Of a DNA stretch of 5,359 nt, positions 4,187-5,359 are shown piece by piece; position 1 is the first letter of the stretch, and the number at the start of each line of letters is the position of its first letter. Below the pieces are notes generated by a model. It was not told the origin of the DNA and made no database searches. It saw only the letters and a list, made by a program, of their open reading frames with translations. Where the stretch lies: contig CALFIV010000333.1 in the NCBI GenBank assembly GCA_937877295.1, forward strand, positions 1-5,359, written 5' to 3'. Made by a program: the position numbers and the translations under genes. This DNA is from an uncultured Clostridia bacterium. Its GTDB lineage: Bacteria > Bacillota_A > Clostridia > Christensenellales > CAG-138.

Positions 4187-5194
4187 ATGAACGATTTAAC
4201 CATCCGCAACGGGAACGAAGGAAACTGCGGCGCAATTAACGCAGCAGACGCAGGTTCCTTCAGCGCAGCAACTGCAACAGACGCAGGTATCCCCGGTACA
4301 GAAGTCGCCGGGGACAGGGTAAACGATGACGCCAACCGTCTGAAGCACATCGAAGGTTCCCTGCGAAAAAAATATAAACATAAAATATTTAACAAGTTTG
4401 TCCAGGCCATCTGCGACTACGATCTCATCCGGCCGGGAGACCGCATTGCGGTCTGCATCTCCGGCGGCAAGGATTCTATGCTGTGCGCAAAATTATTTCA
4501 GGAATTAAAGCGCCGGAATAAAATTCCTTTTGAGGTAAAATTTCTTTCCATGGATCCGGGTTATACGGAAAAAAACCGGAAGCAGATCGAAGATAACGCG
4601 GCGTTGCTGAATATTCCCATCACGTTTTTTAATACAAAAATTTTTGATTCCGTGTTTCACGTGGAACAAAATCCATGTTACCTGTGCGCCAAAATGCGCC
4701 GGGGTTTTCTGTACCGTTACGCCCAGGAGGCGGGCTGCAATAAAATCGCCCTGGGCCACCACTTCGATGATATTATCGAGACCAACCTGATGAGCATGAT
4801 CTACGGCGGGGAGATCCGCACTATGATGCCCAAGGTAAAAAGCGCCAACTGGGAAGGCATGGAGCTGATCCGTCCCCTGTACTATGTGCGGGAAGCCGAC
4901 ATTAAAAACTGGCGGGACGAAAACCACTTGCAGTTCCTGCAGTGCGCCTGCCGTTTTACGGAGCGCATCGCCGCTGCAGGTCCTGACGATCCGGCCCCGT
5001 CCAAGCGGCAGGAGATCAAACAGCTGATTGCCAAATTGTCTGCGGAGAACAGGCAGGTGCCGGATAATATTTTCCACGCTATGGAGAATGTGAATCTTTC
5101 GGTGGTGCTGAATTATAAGCTGAAGGGAAAGCGGTTCAGTACGCTGGACGATTATGACTGTTCTGCGCCGGTGGAGGAAGTAGACGATTTGTAA
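4187..5194 (+). CDS. TtcA-like tRNA 2-thiocytidine synthetase family protein (PP-loop ATPase)
   Basis: This is a 335-residue protein of the TtcA branch of PP-loop ATPases. TtcA puts a 2-thio group on cytidine 32 of tRNA, activating the base with ATP and using an Fe-S cluster. The PP-loop SGGKDS is at 92-97. CYLC supplies Cys164 and Cys167, and Cys253 or Cys255 in QCAC supplies the third cluster ligand. GHHFDD (190-195) and the basic KMRRG stretch (169-173) are typical of the family. The family core starts near residue 52. Before it lies an unusual Ala/Gly/Asp/Thr-rich extension, with an in-frame 11-codon repeat (CAGACGCAGGT at 4245 and 4278). The ATG at 4187 has AAGGA eight bases upstream, and no better internal start is seen. 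The protein is cytoplasmic. The gene is divergent from alr, and no terminator is visible before the convergent partial gene. Clostridial paralogues may act on another substrate, so the exact reaction is inferred. Confidence 0.82.
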   Translation: MNDLTIRNGNEGNCGAINAADAGSFSAATATDAGIPGTEVAGDRVNDDANRLKHIEGSLRKKYKHKIFNKFVQAICDYDLIRPGDRIAVCISGGKDSMLCAKLFQELKRRNKIPFEVKFLSMDPGYTEKNRKQIEDNAALLNIPITFFNTKIFDSVFHVEQNPCYLCAKMRRGFLYRYAQEAGCNKIALGHHFDDIIETNLMSMIYGGEIRTMMPKVKSANWEGMELIRPLYYVREADIKNWRDENHLQFLQCACRFTERIAAAGPDDPAPSKRQEIKQLIAKLSAENRQVPDNIFHAMENVNLSVVLNYKLKGKRFSTLDDYDCSAPVEEVDDL

Positions 5195-5209
5195 AGTGAA
5201 GTTTATACG

Positions 5210-5359
5210 TTATCCTGCCCGGCTGATACAACCTTTACTTGCGGCACTAACGCTTCGGGTGTGTCCCGCGTCGCGTAGCTCCGTGTAAAGCATTGCTGCC
5301 TTATCTGATAAACCTTCTTTAATGAACAGTTCCTCGCGCCCTTCGGGGACGTGCCGCTG
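5210..5359 (-). CDS. Partial gene, C-terminal 49 residues, unrecognised
   Basis: The minus strand is open from the window edge to a TAA at 5210-5212, giving 49 residues. The sequence looks like a real soluble C-terminus: a charged helix (VPEGREELFIKEGLSDKA), then AAMLYTELRDAGHTRSVS and a short basic end, KGCISRAG. I do not recognise the family. It converges on the ttcA-like gene with only 15 bases between the stop codons and no hairpin terminator in that gap, so the two transcripts may overlap. The true start is beyond the window. Chance openness of 50 codons is possible, but the residue composition and the tight convergence favour a real gene. Confidence 0.5.
   Translation of the reverse strand, partial: QRHVPEGREELFIKEGLSDKAAMLYTELRDAGHTRSVSAASKGCISRAG

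Noticed and set aside
4196..4381. Cysteine-rich minus-strand ORF of 61 codons
   Set aside because: It is antisense to the Ala/Asp-rich repeat of the TtcA-like N-terminus; the cysteines come from GCAGCA/GCAACA codons read backwards. No ribosome binding site.

Overview
The window looks like DNA from an anaerobic, probably gut-associated member of the Bacillota (Clostridia). The evidence is strong GGAGG-type ribosome binding sites, extended -10 promoters, an XRE regulator with a membrane tail, a zinc-ribbon membrane protein, a TtcA-like protein of clostridial type, and dispersed palindromic repeats containing TGTCATCC and GAAGGATCT. The species cannot be named from sequence alone. Composition is not uniform: roughly 300-3630 is GC-rich with GC-ending codons, while 3634-5359 is clearly more AT-rich, with very AT-rich intergenic DNA.

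Layout. 1-308 has no gene; it holds a composite palindromic repeat (52-246), including four tandem mini-hairpins, and then the terminator of the next gene. A minus-strand SGNH/GDSL hydrolase (309-998) is divergent from a plus-strand pair: an XRE regulator with four predicted membrane segments (1193-1825) and an overlapping zinc-ribbon membrane protein (1812-2276). The two directions share an overlapping promoter region, and the XRE leader contains competing inverted repeats. The pair ends at a strong terminator (2289-2317). A second, degenerate copy of the composite repeat follows (2332-2496).

The main oddity is the minus-strand ORF 2500-3879. Its first ~83 residues are an alanine racemase N-terminus with the PLP lysine. 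The remaining ~375 residues are an unrelated, unrecognised protein made of two copies of one domain. The join (about 3628-3636) coincides with the composition change. It is either a metagenomic assembly misjoin or a real recombination; the racemase cannot be functional as it stands. If it is a misjoin, the window consists of two unrelated pieces, and gene-neighbour reasoning across 3630 should not be trusted.

Right of the join, a 307-base AT-rich divergent region holds an extended -10 promoter and a foldable leader for alr, and an extended -10 promoter for a TtcA-like tRNA thiolation protein (4187-5194), which carries an unusual ~50-residue low-complexity N-terminal extension. A partial, unrecognised minus-strand gene (5210-5359) converges on it and runs off the window.
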